From positions 239,205-303,204 of the forward strand of contig NZ_FTOH01000006.1 of NCBI RefSeq assembly GCF_900156675.1: DNA of 64,000 nt, given 5' to 3'. Made by a program: the position numbers and the translations under genes. Source of the DNA: Thalassolituus maritimus (GTDB lineage Bacteria > Pseudomonadota > Gammaproteobacteria > Pseudomonadales > Oceanobacteraceae). The notes below the pieces were generated by a model. The model saw only the letters and a list, made by a program, of their open reading frames with translations. It ran no database searches and was not told where the DNA came from. Position 1 is the first letter of the stretch. Every line of letters starts with the position of its first letter. Shown piece after piece: positions 37,356-47,404 of this stretch.

Positions 37356-37874
37356 ATGTCAGATCTTCCGTTTATTGAGATCTCAGTCGAGGATCAACTC
37401 CTGCGGCTGACTGAGCGCGATGGCATTACCGAGTATTCAGTGTCAACGGCATTGAATGGCGCGGGTGAAGAAGAGGGCAGTGGCTGCACACCGAGAGGTT
37501 GGCATCGCATCTGCGCTGTTATTGGCCGTGATCAGCCAGAGAACGCCGTATTCCGTGGGCGTCGCTCAACGGGTGAAATCTATTCTTCAGAGCTTGCCGA
37601 AGAGCATCCGGATCGGGACTGGATACTTTCCCGCATCCTTTGGTTACAGGGGCTGGAGAGTGGGCTCAACCGCTTTGGTAACGTCGACTCCCAGCGTCGT
37701 TTTATCTATATCCACGGCACGCCGGATACTGAACCTATGGGCAGGCCTTTGTCTCATGGTTGTGTTCGCATGCGCAACAGCGATGTGATTGACCTTGCTG
37801 AACGGATTCAGGCCGGTACCCGGGTGTGGATTCAGGTGGCCAGCTTTCAGCGAATTTCCTGCATCAATTTGTGA
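37356..37874 (+). CDS. YkuD-domain L,D-transpeptidase-fold protein without signal peptide (probable cytoplasmic L,D-carboxypeptidase)
   Basis: A 172-residue YkuD catalytic domain. The signature is IHGTPDTEPMGRPLSHGCVRMRNSDVIDLAERI, with His, Ser-His-Gly-Cys and Arg in catalytic positions. There is no signal peptide or membrane anchor: the N-terminus is MSDLPFIEISVEDQLLRL. Cytosolic YkuD proteins of this kind (ElsL/LdtK in Acinetobacter) act as L,D-carboxypeptidases in peptidoglycan recycling. The gene is directly before nagZ, another cytosolic recycling enzyme, one base away. The recycling role is inference from family and context. Confidence 0.88.
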   Translation: MSDLPFIEISVEDQLLRLTERDGITEYSVSTALNGAGEEEGSGCTPRGWHRICAVIGRDQPENAVFRGRRSTGEIYSSELAEEHPDRDWILSRILWLQGLESGLNRFGNVDSQRRFIYIHGTPDTEPMGRPLSHGCVRMRNSDVIDLAERIQAGTRVWIQVASFQRISCINL

Positions 37875-37875
37875 G

Positions 37876-38970
37876 ATGACCATGACCGAGTCTTCAGTTT
37901 CTTCCACTGATTCATACGCTGTGTCGGATGCGTTAGCTCAGGATGTCGGCGTGATTACCGATATTGAAGGAACGGCGTTGACGGATGAGGATCGTGATTT
38001 CTTAACTCAGCCGGAAATCGCCGGACTTATTTTTTTCGCGCGCAATTACGAATCTCCCGAGCAGCTGAAAGCTCTTACGGGCGAGTTAAACGCGTTGAGA
38101 CCAGACCTCCTGCTTACCGTAGATCAGGAAGGTGGTCGTGTGCAGCGCTTTCGCTCCGGCTTTACGCTGTTTGAGCCGATGATGCGTTATGAAGCAATCT
38201 ATGCGGAATCCCCAGAGGAAGCGCTCGAGCTTGCCCGTTTGGGTGGCCAGCTTCTGGCTTCTGAGTTAATCGCGCATGGCGTTGATCTGACGTTTGCCCC
38301 GGTTCTGGATATTGAGCGAGATCTTTCGCGGGTGATTGGCGATCGTGCCTTCGGTCATAGTGCAGACACTGTGACGGCATTAGCCAGAGCCTGGTGTGAA
38401 GGACTTTCTTCTGCGGGCATGTTGTCCGTTGGTAAACACTTTCCGGGGCATGGCGCCGTTGAAGCGGACTCACATCTGGAGTTACCGGTCGACCCGCGTG
38501 ATGCCGAAGCCTTAGAAGCCGAGTCGGTACCTTTTAAAACGCTGATCAGCGAAGGCGTGATACAGGGCATTATGCCTGCTCACGTCGTCTATCCTGCCAT
38601 TGATGCAAACCATACCGCCGGTTTTTCTTCTGTCTGGTTGCAGGACATTCTGCGTAAGCAGCTCGGCTTCAGCGGCATCATTTTCAGCGATGACCTGTCC
38701 ATGGAAGGCGCTGCCAGTGGCGGCGACTTTTATCAGCGGTCGATCGCTGCGGCTCAGGCGGGAGCTAACGCACTGGTGGTCTGCAATAACCGACAGGCCG
38801 CCAGAGATGTTGTCAGTGCCGTTGCCGATTTGTACCGTGCAGGCACTGGCGCTTTAAAGCTTGAATCACTAAAACCCGATAGCAAGGCTAATGCCCTTGA
38901 TGAAAAGGGCATGGCCGAGGCCCGTAAAATACTGGGCTCGTATCAACTGATCAGAGACGACAACCTGTGA
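37876..38970 (+). CDS. nagZ: Beta-N-acetylglucosaminidase
   Basis: A GH3 enzyme that removes GlcNAc from muropeptides taken into the cytoplasm and so affects AmpC-type beta-lactamase induction. Motifs: LLTVDQEGGRVQRF, GVDLTFAPVLDIE, GKHFPGHGAVEADSH (with the His and Asp of the NagZ catalytic loop) and GIIFSDDLSMEGA holding the nucleophilic Asp. About 364 residues, slightly longer than usual because of a Ser/Thr-rich start (MTMTESSVSSTDS). ATG at 37876 or 37882 is the start; the ORF extends further upstream but overlaps the YkuD gene. Confidence 0.95.
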   Translation: MTMTESSVSSTDSYAVSDALAQDVGVITDIEGTALTDEDRDFLTQPEIAGLIFFARNYESPEQLKALTGELNALRPDLLLTVDQEGGRVQRFRSGFTLFEPMMRYEAIYAESPEEALELARLGGQLLASELIAHGVDLTFAPVLDIERDLSRVIGDRAFGHSADTVTALARAWCEGLSSAGMLSVGKHFPGHGAVEADSHLELPVDPRDAEALEAESVPFKTLISEGVIQGIMPAHVVYPAIDANHTAGFSSVWLQDILRKQLGFSGIIFSDDLSMEGAASGGDFYQRSIAAAQAGANALVVCNNRQAARDVVSAVADLYRAGTGALKLESLKPDSKANALDEKGMAEARKILGSYQLIRDDNL

Positions 38971-39719
38971 GTGCAACTTCTCGTAAAATCGCTGTTATTG
39001 GCGGCACCGGCTTAACCGAGCTTGATGGGCCGGAGATCAGCCAGACATTGGCTGTAACGACTGACCTTGGACAGCCATCTTCACCGCTGTCAGTCGGGCG
39101 CTGGCGGGAGCAGGAGGTCGTGTTTCTAGCGCGGCATGGGCATCCTCACAAAGTCCCTCCTCATAAGATTAACTACCGCGCTAACCTGCTGGCATTAGAG
39201 GCGCAGGGTGTTACTCATATCATTGCTGTGAATGCTGTGGGCGGTATTCACCCGGACATGGGTTCAGGCAAAATTGTGATTCCTCATCAGGTGGTTGATT
39301 ACACCTGGGGGCGCGAAAGTACTTTTTTTGATGGTGAGTACCGTCCGCTTGAACATATTGATCTCACGCATCCGTATGACGAGACATTGCGCTATGCGCT
39401 TGTTAAAGCGTCATCAGAATGTTCAGTCGACGCGCTTGATTTCGGGGTCTATGCGGCGACACAGGGGCCAAGATTAGAAACTATCGCTGAGATTAATCGT
39501 CTCGAAAGAGACGGCTGTGATCTGGTCGGTATGACGGGCATGCCTGAAGCAGCGCTGGCGAGGGAGCTGGGTATTCCTTACGCGAGTATCTGTCTGGTAG
39601 TGAATCCGGCCGCCGGAAAGAGCGACGACCTGATTACCATGGATGAGATACGCGCCGTGATCGACTCAGGAATGAGTGAAGTCCGCGATATTATCGCAGC
39701 TTCATTATCCCTGATCTGA
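38967..39719 (+). CDS. S-methyl-5'-thioinosine/thioadenosine phosphorylase
   Basis: A 250-residue PNP/MTAP-type phosphorylase that splits methylthioinosine or methylthioadenosine with phosphate during polyamine-linked salvage. Motifs: IAVIGGTGLTEL, FLARHGHPHKVPPHKINYRANL, GVYAATQGPRLET and DLVGMTGMPEAALARELG. In Pseudomonas the protein in this gene position (PA3004) prefers methylthioinosine, so that is likely here. The start is GTG at 38967, overlapping the nagZ stop (GTGA). Its 3' end overlaps csiV by 15 bases on the other strand. Confidence 0.93.
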   Translation: MSATSRKIAVIGGTGLTELDGPEISQTLAVTTDLGQPSSPLSVGRWREQEVVFLARHGHPHKVPPHKINYRANLLALEAQGVTHIIAVNAVGGIHPDMGSGKIVIPHQVVDYTWGRESTFFDGEYRPLEHIDLTHPYDETLRYALVKASSECSVDALDFGVYAATQGPRLETIAEINRLERDGCDLVGMTGMPEAALARELGIPYASICLVVNPAAGKSDDLITMDEIRAVIDSGMSEVRDIIAASLSLI

Positions 39720-40688
39720 AGCTTCGCTCTCTGGGGCTTCTTCTGAGGCCTCTTCTGGCACCTCATAAGGCGTTACCTTAACGACCATACCTACCAGAGG
39801 GTGATCAAGGTAGTGGACCTCACCGCTGCGCATGCGGCGGCTACGCTCAATTTTTGCTGCGCGCAGCGGAATCCATTCTGGCTCAGGTTCAGCCACAGGC
39901 TCATTGGTGATCCCTTGATCCGAGGGAAGGATCGTCATCTGACCTTCAACCCCAGGAAGGGCTTCCGAATTACTAATGCTGTCAGAGGTGACGGCCATGG
40001 TCATGGCGCCTTCATCGGTATTGTCATTAGTCTCGCCAGACAGTGGTGCATCATCCGGAATGGTGAAGATCAGCTGGTCTACTTCAAGATCCGGGCGGAT
40101 GTGAATGTAACGGCTACGGTACAGGTTGAAGCTACCGCTGATATCGATACGGAAGTTCTCTTCTTCGTAACTGGCGGTTACTTCGTGATCGTAGGCGTTG
40201 GCTGAATCCTGAAGTTCTTCGATCCAGGCCTGGTGCCACACGACTTTCATATCGCTGCGGTAGCCAAAGCGATTAACGGCGTTGGCGAATTCGAGGTCGT
40301 CGAGCAGCGTTACCGGAGGCGTGCTGTCAGTATCTTCTTCGGCGGAGTTCATCTCGTCTGAAGCGTCGGGATTAAGCTCTGACGATTCTTCAGCGGATAC
40401 CTGCAGAACACCTGGATTGGCGTCGCCCGCCATACCTTCCTCTGACTTCACAATGCCTGGCTCTGATTCGGCCATCGCTGAAGTGTCTTCTTCTAATGCC
40501 GCCGCAATTGCAGCTTCTTCCGCCTCTGCGCGCTCCTTAAGGAGTGGCCAGTGTTCCTCGCGGGCACTGTTTTCGTCCAGATAAGTGAACAGCATAACTT
40601 CGACACGATAATGTTCTGTCGCGTTTACAACGCTGGGCAGCATGCTCAGTGTCAGGCCCGCAGAGAGCAGGGCGGAAAGGGTCTTCAC
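39705..40688 (-). CDS. csiV: CsiV-family periplasmic protein
   Basis: A 327-residue exported protein. Signal peptide to VNA (about residue 23), then the CsiV start YRVEVMLFTYLDE. CsiV binds peptidoglycan and stimulates LpoA-dependent PBP1A in Vibrio. Between ~50 and ~130 runs a very acidic low-complexity stretch rich in Glu, Asp, Ser and Ala. The C-terminal part shows LYRSRYIHIRPDLEVDQLIF and SGEVHYLDHPLVGMVVKVTPY. The start is GTG at 40688, overlapping the mfd stop on the same strand, so it is coupled to mfd. Assignment rests on these family segments and location. Confidence 0.87.
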   Translation of the reverse strand: MKTLSALLSAGLTLSMLPSVVNATEHYRVEVMLFTYLDENSAREEHWPLLKERAEAEEAAIAAALEEDTSAMAESEPGIVKSEEGMAGDANPGVLQVSAEESSELNPDASDEMNSAEEDTDSTPPVTLLDDLEFANAVNRFGYRSDMKVVWHQAWIEELQDSANAYDHEVTASYEEENFRIDISGSFNLYRSRYIHIRPDLEVDQLIFTIPDDAPLSGETNDNTDEGAMTMAVTSDSISNSEALPGVEGQMTILPSDQGITNEPVAEPEPEWIPLRAAKIERSRRMRSGEVHYLDHPLVGMVVKVTPYEVPEEASEEAPESEASDQG

Positions 40689-43600
40689 GAATTCGGGTCC
40701 TTCTGTAAATCTGTCAGAAGTTGATCAATAGTGCGGAAACGCTGGTCGAGTGTTTCCATGTTCGCGTAGAAACGCAGCGAGTTTCCGTCGTCCAGTTTAT
40801 AGGCATCCGGTCGCGTCTGCACCAGCTTGATCAGAGTGAATGGATTTATCTCGGTATCACGGCTGAATTCAATTTTGCCCGTACTGTCGTTGGCATCGAG
40901 TCGGGCGATACCCAGCGGTTGCAGTTTGAATTTGAGTGACGCAATACGGAAAAGGTTCTTAACCTGTTCAGGTAACAGGCCGAAGCGGTCGATCATTTCT
41001 ACCTGAAGCTCTTTCAGCTGGTGATCGTCTTTGGCGCTGGCAATGCGCTTGTAGAGCGTCAGGCGGCTGTTCACGTCTGGCAGATAGTCGTCCGGAATCA
41101 AGGCCGGAATATGCAGGTTTACATCGACACCGTGCGTTGCGGCAAGGTCAACTGAAGGCTCTTTACCGGCGCGAATCGCATTAACGGCCTGCTCAAGCAT
41201 TTCCATATAGAGGGTGAAACCAATCGTTTCAATCTGACCCGACTGTTCATCGCCTAACAGTTCACCAGCGCCACGAATCTCAAGGTCGTGCGTCGCAAGC
41301 ATAAAGCCCGCTCCCAGGTCCTGGGAGGCACCGATAGCATCCAGACGCTTTTCTGCATCTTTGGTGAGCTGCTTCGGTGGTGGTGTCAGGAGATACGCAT
41401 ACGCCTGGTGATGTGAGCGACCGACGCGGCCTCGGAGCTGGTGAAGCTGCGCCAGACCAAACTTATCAGCACGCTCAATGATGATAGTGTTTGCCGATGG
41501 GATATCGATACCTGTTTCGATGATGGTGGTACACACCAGCATGTTGAAGCGCTTGTGGTAGAAGTCGCTCATCACGCTTTCCAGTTCGCGCTCTGACATC
41601 TGTCCGTGGGCCACACCGATACGCGCCTCAGGAATGGCTTCGCTCAATTCACGCGCGGTCTTCTCAATGCTCTTCACTTCGTTGTGCAGGTAATACACCT
41701 GACCACCACGCAGAATTTCCCGCAGAACCGCTTCTTTGGTGACAGTATCGTCCTGCTGGCGGATAAAGGTTTTTACACTTAAGCGCTTGGCCGGTGGCGT
41801 CGCGATAATCGACAGATCCCGGATGCTCGCCATTGCCATATTCAGCGTTCGTGGAATCGGCGTGGCCGTTAAGGTGAGAATATCGACCTCTGCCCTTAAA
41901 GCTTTGATTTTCTCTTTCTGAGCGACACCAAACCGGTGTTCTTCGTCGATGATCAGCAGACCAAGATGATCAAATTTCACGTCTTTCTGCAGGAGCTTGT
42001 GGGTGCCGACCACAATGTCGGTTTTACCTTCAAGCATCCGATCGAGTGCGGCCTGAGTTTCTTTCGCGGACTTAAAACGCGACAGTACATCAACTTTGAC
42101 CGGCCACTCGGCAAAGCGGTCGGCAAAGTTCTGATAATGCTGTTGTGCGAGCAGGGTAGTCGGTACGAGTACGGCGACCTGTTTACCACTCTGAACGGCC
42201 ATGAAAGCGGCGCGCATGGCAACTTCGGTTTTACCAAAGCCAACATCACCACACACCAGGCGGTCCATTGGGCGCGGTGAGCACATATCACCAATCACAG
42301 CTTCGATGGCTGCTTGCTGATCCGGTGTTTCTTCGTAAGGGAAGCCTGCTGCAAAACGCTCGTAATCGGTATCTGGTTCGTCAAAAGCAAAGCCTTTACG
42401 CGCCTGACGGCGGGCATAGATATCAAGCAATTCTGCGGCGGTGTCCCGGATTTTCTCAGCGGCTTTGCGCTTTGCTGCTGACCACTTATCGGTGCCGAGT
42501 TTGTTCATTGGCGCGGTTTCTTCGGCGCCACCACCGTAGCGGGAAATCAGGTGCAGGCTCGATACGGGTACGTAGAGCTTGTCGTTACCAGAGTATTCCA
42601 GCACAACGAACTCATTCACCTGGCCGCCTGCATCCAGTGTCTGAAGCCCCGTGTAGCGCCCGACACCATGATCGAGGTGAACCACCGGAGAGCCTTCCTT
42701 CAGCTCTGACAGGTCGCGGATCACCATATCGCTGTCAGTTTTCTGCTTCTGGCGACGGCGGGCCTGGCGGATACGCTGACCGAATAATTCGTTCTCAGTG
42801 ATCAGGTGAATCTGTCGACCCCTATCGGTCATCGATGCACCGGCCTCAAGTGGGCCAGTCAGTATCAGAATGCGCTTCTCTGATACCAGGGCATCGGGCC
42901 AGCGTTCAAATTCATCCGGCAGGACTTTAATGCGTTGCAGTAACTCTTTCAGGGCCTCACGGCGACCGGCGGACTCAGCGCAGAAGAAGACCTGACCTTC
43001 GGCGTCTGACAGCCATGCTTGCAAGCGCTGTAGTGGTTGATCCAGTCGCGAATCGACGGTGAGATCAGGAAGAGGCTGAGTTTCGAATGCCACGGCGCCC
43101 GCGCGTTCCGGAAGCTCTTTATCGTGCAATTGAACACGAGGGTAGTTGTTCAGCGCGCTGAATAACTCGTCGTGCGCCAGAAATAGCTGCGCAGGTGGCA
43201 CGATAGGGCGCTGAATATCGTAGCGACGACTTTCATAGCGGGCCTCAACATCGTCACGGAAATGTTTGGCAGCGTCTTCGATCCCCGCATCATGGATGAC
43301 CAGCGTATTGGCTGGCAGGTGTTCAAACAGGTTGCCGAGATCATCACTGAAGAACAGTGGCAGATAGTATTCAACACCCGCCGGAGCAATGCCCTGAGCA
43401 ACATCGGTATACACACTACAGGCTTTCGGGTCCTGTTCGAAGAAGTCGAACCAGCGGGCCTTAAAGGTGCGGATGGCCGTGGTATCTAACGGGAACTCAC
43501 GCGCTGGTAAAATCCTGACCCGCTCAATTTTATCCAGCGTGCGCTGGTTGTCTGGGTCGAAGGTACGTAGTGATTCAATTTCGTCGTCGAACAGCTCTAT

Positions 43601-44146
43601 GCGGAACGGCAGTGGCTGCCCCATAGGAAAAATGTCGACGATTGAGCCGCGCACTGCGTATTCCCCGTGCTCATACACCGTATCAACGCAATGATAACCG
43701 GCGTTCTCAAGTTGACTTCGGGTGTTGTCGACATCAAAAGTACTGCCGATATCCAGAACAAAAGTCTGGCCCTGATAGAAACTTGCAGGTGGAAGTCGCT
43801 GCTGCAGGGTTGAAACCGGAATGATCAGCACACCCTTGCGGACATCATGCAGCTGGCTCAGAGTCGCAATACGCTGGGAAATGATGTCTTGGTGGGGCGA
43901 GAAGATGTCGTACGCCAGAATCTCCCAGTCCGGGAAGTGCATGACCTCAAGATCCGGCGCGAAGTAACGGATCTCTTCTTCGAGGCGCAGCGCCGAGCTG
44001 GTATCCGTGGTGACAACCAATGTCAGCCCCGTGTGTTCAGTCGCAGCACTGGCCAGTGCCATGGCCTGGGTAGAACCCGTCAGCTGGCCCCAGAAACGGC
44101 GTTCACCTGCACGTTGGGGGAGGTCAGGGTGTAAAGGGCTGGACAT
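40685..44146 (-). CDS. mfd: Transcription-repair coupling factor
   Basis: About 1153 residues. Mfd removes stalled RNA polymerase from damaged DNA and recruits UvrA. The N-terminal UvrB-like modules include FPDWEILAYDIFSPHQDIISQR; the polymerase-interacting CarD-like domain has GSPVVHLDHGVGRYTGL; the RecG-like translocase has Walker A GDVGFGKTEVAMRAAF, DEEH in IIDEEHRFG, and the TRG motif region; the TRCF domain ends the protein. ATG at 44146 (AGGAG 5 bases upstream) is preferred to a TTG at 44176. Divergent from gap. Confidence 0.97.
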   Translation of the reverse strand: MSSPLHPDLPQRAGERRFWGQLTGSTQAMALASAATEHTGLTLVVTTDTSSALRLEEEIRYFAPDLEVMHFPDWEILAYDIFSPHQDIISQRIATLSQLHDVRKGVLIIPVSTLQQRLPPASFYQGQTFVLDIGSTFDVDNTRSQLENAGYHCVDTVYEHGEYAVRGSIVDIFPMGQPLPFRIELFDDEIESLRTFDPDNQRTLDKIERVRILPAREFPLDTTAIRTFKARWFDFFEQDPKACSVYTDVAQGIAPAGVEYYLPLFFSDDLGNLFEHLPANTLVIHDAGIEDAAKHFRDDVEARYESRRYDIQRPIVPPAQLFLAHDELFSALNNYPRVQLHDKELPERAGAVAFETQPLPDLTVDSRLDQPLQRLQAWLSDAEGQVFFCAESAGRREALKELLQRIKVLPDEFERWPDALVSEKRILILTGPLEAGASMTDRGRQIHLITENELFGQRIRQARRRQKQKTDSDMVIRDLSELKEGSPVVHLDHGVGRYTGLQTLDAGGQVNEFVVLEYSGNDKLYVPVSSLHLISRYGGGAEETAPMNKLGTDKWSAAKRKAAEKIRDTAAELLDIYARRQARKGFAFDEPDTDYERFAAGFPYEETPDQQAAIEAVIGDMCSPRPMDRLVCGDVGFGKTEVAMRAAFMAVQSGKQVAVLVPTTLLAQQHYQNFADRFAEWPVKVDVLSRFKSAKETQAALDRMLEGKTDIVVGTHKLLQKDVKFDHLGLLIIDEEHRFGVAQKEKIKALRAEVDILTLTATPIPRTLNMAMASIRDLSIIATPPAKRLSVKTFIRQQDDTVTKEAVLREILRGGQVYYLHNEVKSIEKTARELSEAIPEARIGVAHGQMSERELESVMSDFYHKRFNMLVCTTIIETGIDIPSANTIIIERADKFGLAQLHQLRGRVGRSHHQAYAYLLTPPPKQLTKDAEKRLDAIGASQDLGAGFMLATHDLEIRGAGELLGDEQSGQIETIGFTLYMEMLEQAVNAIRAGKEPSVDLAATHGVDVNLHIPALIPDDYLPDVNSRLTLYKRIASAKDDHQLKELQVEMIDRFGLLPEQVKNLFRIASLKFKLQPLGIARLDANDSTGKIEFSRDTEINPFTLIKLVQTRPDAYKLDDGNSLRFYANMETLDQRFRTIDQLLTDLQKDPNS

Positions 44147-44332
44147 TCGCGCTCCTGAGCGGTGTGATCGATGCAAATAAGGCCGGCTAGTTTACCCAAA
44201 GCACCGGGCACTGTTAACCGAATGAAATCGCGGCGGCACGGCGCCTGCGAAAGATTTGTCGGCAGCCTCGAAAATCGGCATAATACCGCCCCGATTTTTC
44301 CTCTTAAATTAACTTCTTTGTAAGGTGACCCC

Positions 44333-45778
44333 GTGAGCAAAGACCAGCGCGACGCCTGTTTACAGGACTGGATGGACCGTGAAGCCATCGCCGAGTCAAT
44401 GATTCCTCTGATTGGTACCCTGTACCGCCAGAAAAGCATCGTTTCTTCTATCTACGGCCGTCCGGTCATTAATCGCTCAGTCATTGAGCTTCTGAAAGCG
44501 CACCGTTTTGTCCGTCACATGGAAAACGAAGAACTGTCAGTTCAGGATACCTATCCTCTGCTGCAGGCTCTGACCGAGATGGATGTTGCTCAGGCACACA
44601 TCGACCTGGGTAAGCTGGCGGTTAAATATCGCACCGAAGGTAACGGCAAAGACGTTAAAGAATTCCTGGCTGAAGAACTGGCTAGCCTGAACGGCGAAGC
44701 GGGTGACAGCGAAAACCGTGACGTTGTCCTGTACGGTTTCGGTCGTATCGGTCGTCTGCTGGCTCGTATCCTGATCGAGAAAGAAGGTGGCGGTAACGGC
44801 CTGCGTCTGCGCGCGATCGTTGTTCGTCGTGGTAAAGGTGATGACCTGGTTAAGCGTGCATCACTGCTGCGTCGTGACTCTGTACACGGTACTTTCCGTG
44901 GTTCTATCAGCATCGACCACGAAAACGAAGCCATCATCGCGAACGGCACTTACATCAAAATCATCTACGCCAACAACCCGGCTGAGATTGATTACACCGA
45001 ATTCGGTATCGAGAACGCTCTGGTTATCGATAACACTGGTGTATGGCGTGACGAAGCTGGCCTTGCTCAGCACCTTGAAGCAAAAGGCACCGCGCGCGTA
45101 CTGCTGACTGCTCCGGGCAAAGGCGACCTGAAAAACATCGTTTACGGTATCAACAATAAAGACATCGATGCATCTGACAAGATCCTGTCTGCAGCATCAT
45201 GTACTACCAACGCGATTACGCCTGTACTGAAAGTGATGAACGATCAGTACGGCATCGAGAACGGTCACGTTGAAACTGTTCACTCCTACACCAACGACCA
45301 GAACCTGATCGACAACTACCACAAAGGTGACCGTCGTGGCCGTTCTGCTCCGCTGAACATGGTAATCACTGAAACAGGCGCAGCGAGCGCAGTAGCGAAA
45401 GCACTGCCAGAACTGAAAGGTCTGCTGAGCGGTAACGCGATCCGTGTACCAACGCCAAACGTTTCTATGGCGATCCTGTCTCTGAACCTGAAGAAAGAAA
45501 CCAGCGCTGAAGAAGTTAACGACTTCCTGCGTGATCAGGCGCTGCACTCATCTGTGCAGAAGCAGATCGACTGGGTTAACTCTCCAGAGGTTGTATCAAC
45601 TGACTTCGTTGGCAACAGCCACGCAGGTATCGTTGATGCCAAAGCGACTATTGTTAACGGCAATCGTGTAAACCTCTACGTTTGGTACGATAACGAGTAC
45701 GGCTACAGCCGTCAGGTGGTTCGCATCGCGCAGCAGGTATGCGGCGTTGAGTACCCGACTTACCCGTCTCGCGGTTAA
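44333..45778 (+). CDS. gap: Glyceraldehyde-3-phosphate dehydrogenase, long form
   Basis: Interconverts glyceraldehyde 3-phosphate and 1,3-bisphosphoglycerate. The usual GAPDH begins only at about residue 128 (VVLYGFGRIGRLLARILIE). Catalytic Cys sits in ILSAASCTTNAITPVL, and VHSYTNDQNLID, ATGAASAVAKALPEL-like and WYDNEYGYSRQVV follow. The ~125-residue N-terminal helical extension and total length (481) match the long pseudomonad GAPDH encoded beside mfd. Start is GTG at 44333, preceded by AAGG. It has strongly biased codon use, suggesting high expression. The terminator at 45788 follows. Confidence 0.94.
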   Translation: MSKDQRDACLQDWMDREAIAESMIPLIGTLYRQKSIVSSIYGRPVINRSVIELLKAHRFVRHMENEELSVQDTYPLLQALTEMDVAQAHIDLGKLAVKYRTEGNGKDVKEFLAEELASLNGEAGDSENRDVVLYGFGRIGRLLARILIEKEGGGNGLRLRAIVVRRGKGDDLVKRASLLRRDSVHGTFRGSISIDHENEAIIANGTYIKIIYANNPAEIDYTEFGIENALVIDNTGVWRDEAGLAQHLEAKGTARVLLTAPGKGDLKNIVYGINNKDIDASDKILSAASCTTNAITPVLKVMNDQYGIENGHVETVHSYTNDQNLIDNYHKGDRRGRSAPLNMVITETGAASAVAKALPELKGLLSGNAIRVPTPNVSMAILSLNLKKETSAEEVNDFLRDQALHSSVQKQIDWVNSPEVVSTDFVGNSHAGIVDAKATIVNGNRVNLYVWYDNEYGYSRQVVRIAQQVCGVEYPTYPSRG

Positions 45779-45787
45779 GCCGGAAAA

Positions 45788-45825
45788 GAAAAAAGCCGTT
45801 GTCGTCTGACAGCGGCTTTTTTTTG
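45788..45825 (+). terminator. Terminator of gap
   Basis: A 15-bp stem (a G-T pair included) with a short loop, followed by T8, 10 bases after the gap stop. Confidence 0.95.
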
Positions 45826-46067
45826 TCTAGAATTTATACAAAACCAGTACGGGCGTGGCTGGCATTATCCATTAGTGTGAGATTGACCGTAACGTCAGTG
45901 GATAAAAGTCAGTTGCGTCATTATACTTAGCGCGATTTTTTACTTGGGAAATGGGTAGTCTCCGCACAGGTCCGTGCGTGAATCTACGCTTTGTGGTACC
46001 CGATACCTCAAAGTGTATTTCTGTACGCCTGAGGAAGACAGAATCCAAACGTGATTAGGCGAGGCAT

Positions 46068-47402
46068 ATGATCAACATTAAAAAAGGTCTCGACTTACCA
46101 ATCACCGGTAGCCCTGAACAGAAAATTTCGGACGGTCCTAAGGTTACTCAGGTAGCCGTAGTCGGTCCGGACTTCGTTGGTATGAAGCCAACGATGGCTG
46201 TTCAGGAAGGTGATCGAGTCAAGAAAGGCCAGGTGGTATTTACTGACAAGAAGACCGATGGCGTTCAGTACGTCGCCCCGGCCTCTGGTGTGGTAAAAGC
46301 CATCAACCGCGGCGAACGCCGTGTACTCCTCTCCGTCGTTATAGAGATTGATGGCAACGACGAAGAAACCTTCGACAGTTATCCAGCTGACAAACTTGCG
46401 ACTCTGAGTGCAGGCGACATCGAGAAGAATCTGGTGGCATCGGGTCTGTGGACCACGTTGCGTACCCGTCCTTTCTCTAAGGTGCCAGAACTGGGTAGCC
46501 GCCCAGAGGCCATCTTTATCAATGCGATGGATACCAATCCTCTGGCCGCTGATCCTCAGGTTGTGATCAGTGCCGATGCCGAAGCCTACAAACAAGGTGT
46601 TACGATCATCAGTCGCCTCACTGATGGTAAAACCTACGTGTGTAAAGCACCAGGCGCGTCTGTACCAAGCGCGGGTGTTGAGCAGGCTGAAGAATTTGGT
46701 GGTCCGCACCCAGCGGGCCTGACGGGTACGCATGTTCACTTCCTGCATCCAGTGAGTGAAAGCCGTACCGTGTGGAGTATTGGCTATCAGGACGTGATTG
46801 CGATCGGTAAGTTGTTTACTACGGGTAAGCTGAACACGGATTGCGTTATCGCGTTGGCTGGCCCTCAGGTGAAGAACCCACGTCTGGTTCGCACTCAGGT
46901 CGGTGCTTCTCTTGCCGAGCTGACTAAAGGTGAGCTGAAAGACGGCGAGAACCGTATTATTTCTGGTTCTGTATTCGGTGGCCGTAACGCTGCCGGTGAT
47001 CTTGCCTTCCTTGGTCGTTACCACACCCAGGTATCCGTGCTGGAAGAGGGCCGTGAGCGTCCGATGCTGCACTATCTGCGTCCAGGTTTTGATCGCTTCT
47101 CTGCGATGCCGATCTACGTTACCAAACTGATGAAGAAGATGTTCGACTTCACCACGACCACGAATGGCTCTGAGCGGGCTATGGTGCCGATCGGTACGTA
47201 CGAACGCATTATGCCACTTGATGTTCTGCCAACTCAGCTGCTGCGCGCGCTGATCGTTGAGGACATGGAAAGTGCCATTGCTCTGGGGGCACTGGAGCTG
47301 GATGAAGAGGACCTCGCACTGTGCAGTTTCGTCTGCCCAGGTAAGTACGAATACGGTCCAATTCTGCGTAAGAACCTCACCAGAATTGAAGCGGAGGGTT
47401 AA
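46068..47402 (+). CDS. nqrA: Na+-translocating NADH:quinone reductase subunit A
   Basis: Cytoplasmic-face quinone-associated subunit of the respiratory sodium pump. 444 residues; [49 protein letters not shown] [17 protein letters not shown], and [18 protein letters not shown] at the end match NqrA closely. It starts the nqrABCDEF operon; the 289 bases before it hold no other gene and must carry the promoter. The operon couples NADH oxidation to sodium export, typical of marine bacteria. Confidence 0.97.
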   Translation: MINIKKGLDLPITGSPEQKISDGPKVTQVAVVGPDFVGMKPTMAVQEGDRVKKGQVVFTDKKTDGVQYVAPASGVVKAINRGERRVLLSVVIEIDGNDEETFDSYPADKLATLSAGDIEKNLVASGLWTTLRTRPFSKVPELGSRPEAIFINAMDTNPLAADPQVVISADAEAYKQGVTIISRLTDGKTYVCKAPGASVPSAGVEQAEEFGGPHPAGLTGTHVHFLHPVSESRTVWSIGYQDVIAIGKLFTTGKLNTDCVIALAGPQVKNPRLVRTQVGASLAELTKGELKDGENRIISGSVFGGRNAAGDLAFLGRYHTQVSVLEEGRERPMLHYLRPGFDRFSAMPIYVTKLMKKMFDFTTTTNGSERAMVPIGTYERIMPLDVLPTQLLRALIVEDMESAIALGALELDEEDLALCSFVCPGKYEYGPILRKNLTRIEAEG

Positions 47403-47404
47403 TT

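Noticed and set aside
46095..47072. 325-codon minus-strand frame within nqrA
   Set aside because: Shadow of the strongly biased nqrA codon pattern; no motifs.
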